Source: Anolis sagrei
Lineage: Eukaryota; Chordata; Lepidosauria; Squamata; Anolidae
DNA: 64,000 nt
Assembly: GCF_037176765.1 (NCBI RefSeq)
Contig: NC_090024.1
Span: 248,821,953-248,885,952, forward strand
Direction: 5' to 3'
Each line of letters begins with the position of its first letter. The stretch's first letter is position 1. The notes below the pieces were generated by a model that worked only from the letters and a program-made list of their open reading frames with translations, had not been told where the DNA came from and did not search any database. Shown piece after piece: positions 62,652 through 64,000 of the stretch. The translations under genes were made by a program, and so were the position numbers.

Positions 62652-63753
62652 GAGTGCCTTCCCTCTCCCTCGGCTCGGCCACGGGCAGAGAGACAACCCA
62701 TGGGGAAAAGGGGCAAAGAGAGAGAGAGAGGGGGGGCTGCCTGCCTCCTCCCTTTCTTTGGCCACTTCTGCCTGGCTCACTGACCCTCCGTTGCTTGAGC
62801 CTGCAGAGCTGCTTCTTATACATACGCTATATATACACTTCGTGTCCAACCTCTCTTTGAGACTGCACCTCTTTCTATGAACCAAATCTACTGGGGAGGC
62901 CCTTCTCTGGGTCCCACCTCTGTCTCAAGTGCGGTTGATGGCAACGAGGGAGAGAGAGGGCCTTCCTTCTTGTTGGTGGCCCCCTGACGTTGGAATGCCC
63001 ACCCCAGGGAGATCAGGCCAGCCCCCACCCTCCAAGCTTCCATACACAACTGAAGACATGGTTTTTTTCATCAAGCCTTTGGCCATATTTAGATTCCTTT
63101 AATGAATATACGTGAGGTCCTATAGATTTTCTATCAAGCACTTTACAAGACTAGATAGATTCCTGTTGGGTTGTTGTAGGGTTTTTCGGGCTATATGGCC
63201 ATGTTCTAGAGGCATTCTCTCCTGACATTTCGCCTGCATCTACGGCAAGCATCCTCAGAGGTGGTGAGGTGGTTTTTTTTACTGAAGGTTACTGTTGTTT
63301 TTACCAGCAGCTGGTGCTGCACTTTTAACCAGGGGGCATTCTGAAGTGGTGATGATTTATGTGGGTTGTTTATTGTTTTATGTTACACTTTTTGTATTTT
63401 GTGCGTTGGCACCTTTCATAGAATCATAGAATCATAGAATCATAGAATCAAAGAGTTGGAAGAGACCTCATGGGCCATCCAGTCCAACCCCCTGCCAAGA
63501 AGCAGGAATATTGCATTCAAATCACCCCTGACAGATGGCCATCCAGCCCCTATTTAAAAGCTTCCAAAAAAGGAGCCTCCACCACACTCCGGGGCAGAGA
63601 GTTCCACTGCTGAACGGCTCTCACAGTCAGGAAGTTCTTCCTCATGTTCAGATGGAATCTCCTCTCTTGTAGTTTGAGTGCTTTCTGAGCCATCCCAAGT
63701 CCCTTTGGGACATGGTGCAGGGTACAAATAATAATAATTATTATTTAAATTGC

Positions 63754-63804
<51 letters not shown>

Positions 63805-63957
63805 AAATGCATCTGTTTCTGCTTCAAGGCAGCAGAAATCTCTCCTAGGCTAAGTGAACGTCCCATTCTGAATTGTGCTGGGGCTCCGCTGTATTTCCAG
63901 CAGTAAGCAAGGCCTGTTCCCAGCTCCCCTTCTGGGCCATTTTTATTTATTTAGATC

Positions 63958-64000
<43 letters not shown>
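62652..64000 (+). other. ACOT8 intron 3 (partial), repeats
   Basis: 62835-63125 LINE 3' end (GGTGGCCCCCTGACGTTGGA; AGGCCCTTCTCTGGGTCCCA); 63165-63275 Penelope-like 3' end (minus); 63418-63680 CR1 3' end (minus), with four ATAGAATC repeats at its tip; 63690-63800 L2 tail with a (TTA)n run; 63962-64000 (CA)n continuing past the edge. The rest is unassigned. Confidence 0.75.

Overview
This is a piece of a squamate reptile nuclear genome, most likely an iguanian lizard (anole or spiny-lizard relatives). The host genes are vertebrate, intron-containing and in conserved order. The repeat mix is squamate: CR1 and L2 LINE fragments everywhere, BovB LINE pieces, tRNA-derived SINEs of Sauria type, a 5S-rRNA-derived SINE, Penelope-like elements, SPIN-like and other hAT DNA transposons, and solo LTRs. 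The species call is inference from repeat content, not from a database match.

Gene layout: CTSA (minus, 5' end only, two coding exons at 3144-5518 and a probable promoter near 7.4-7.6 kb); a small secreted WAP-domain gene (plus, 13497-16359); NEURL2 (plus, exons at 23938-24643 and 36060-36175); SPATA25 (plus, 37725-39526); ZSWIM1 (minus, 40473-41948); ZSWIM3 (minus, 52922-57414); ACOT8 (plus, first three coding exons, 60217-62649, running off the right edge). As I recall it, human 20q13.12 has the same order and relative orientations (ACOT8, ZSWIM3, ZSWIM1, SPATA25, NEURL2, CTSA). The one extra gene is the WAP gene, which lies between CTSA and NEURL2, two genes that are close head-to-head neighbours in mammals.

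Regulatory sequence is visible at several starts: a CLEAR-type E-box and a palindromic E-box at the CTSA promoter (lysosomal programme), a MEF2 site plus a CAGCTG E-box just upstream of NEURL2 (muscle programme), a CpG-rich CCAAT/GC/YY1 promoter at 46.2-46.8 kb for ZSWIM1, and an NRF1, CCAAT, ETS and YY1 promoter with a perfect 24-bp palindrome at ACOT8, probably shared with ZSWIM3.

Between the genes nearly everything is repeat. The most unusual signals are: Penelope-like ends that carry a hammerhead-ribozyme-like core, arranged as a tandem array (44.7-46.0 kb) and repeatedly as head-to-head foldbacks; a 6-cysteine WAP domain that has lost exactly one disulfide pair; an in-frame partial copy of NEURL2 exon 1 inside the NEURL2 intron; a 118-bp near-perfect palindrome beside the first ZSWIM3 exon; and three solo LTRs that each keep an open frame. 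No tRNA gene, rRNA gene or CRISPR array was found.
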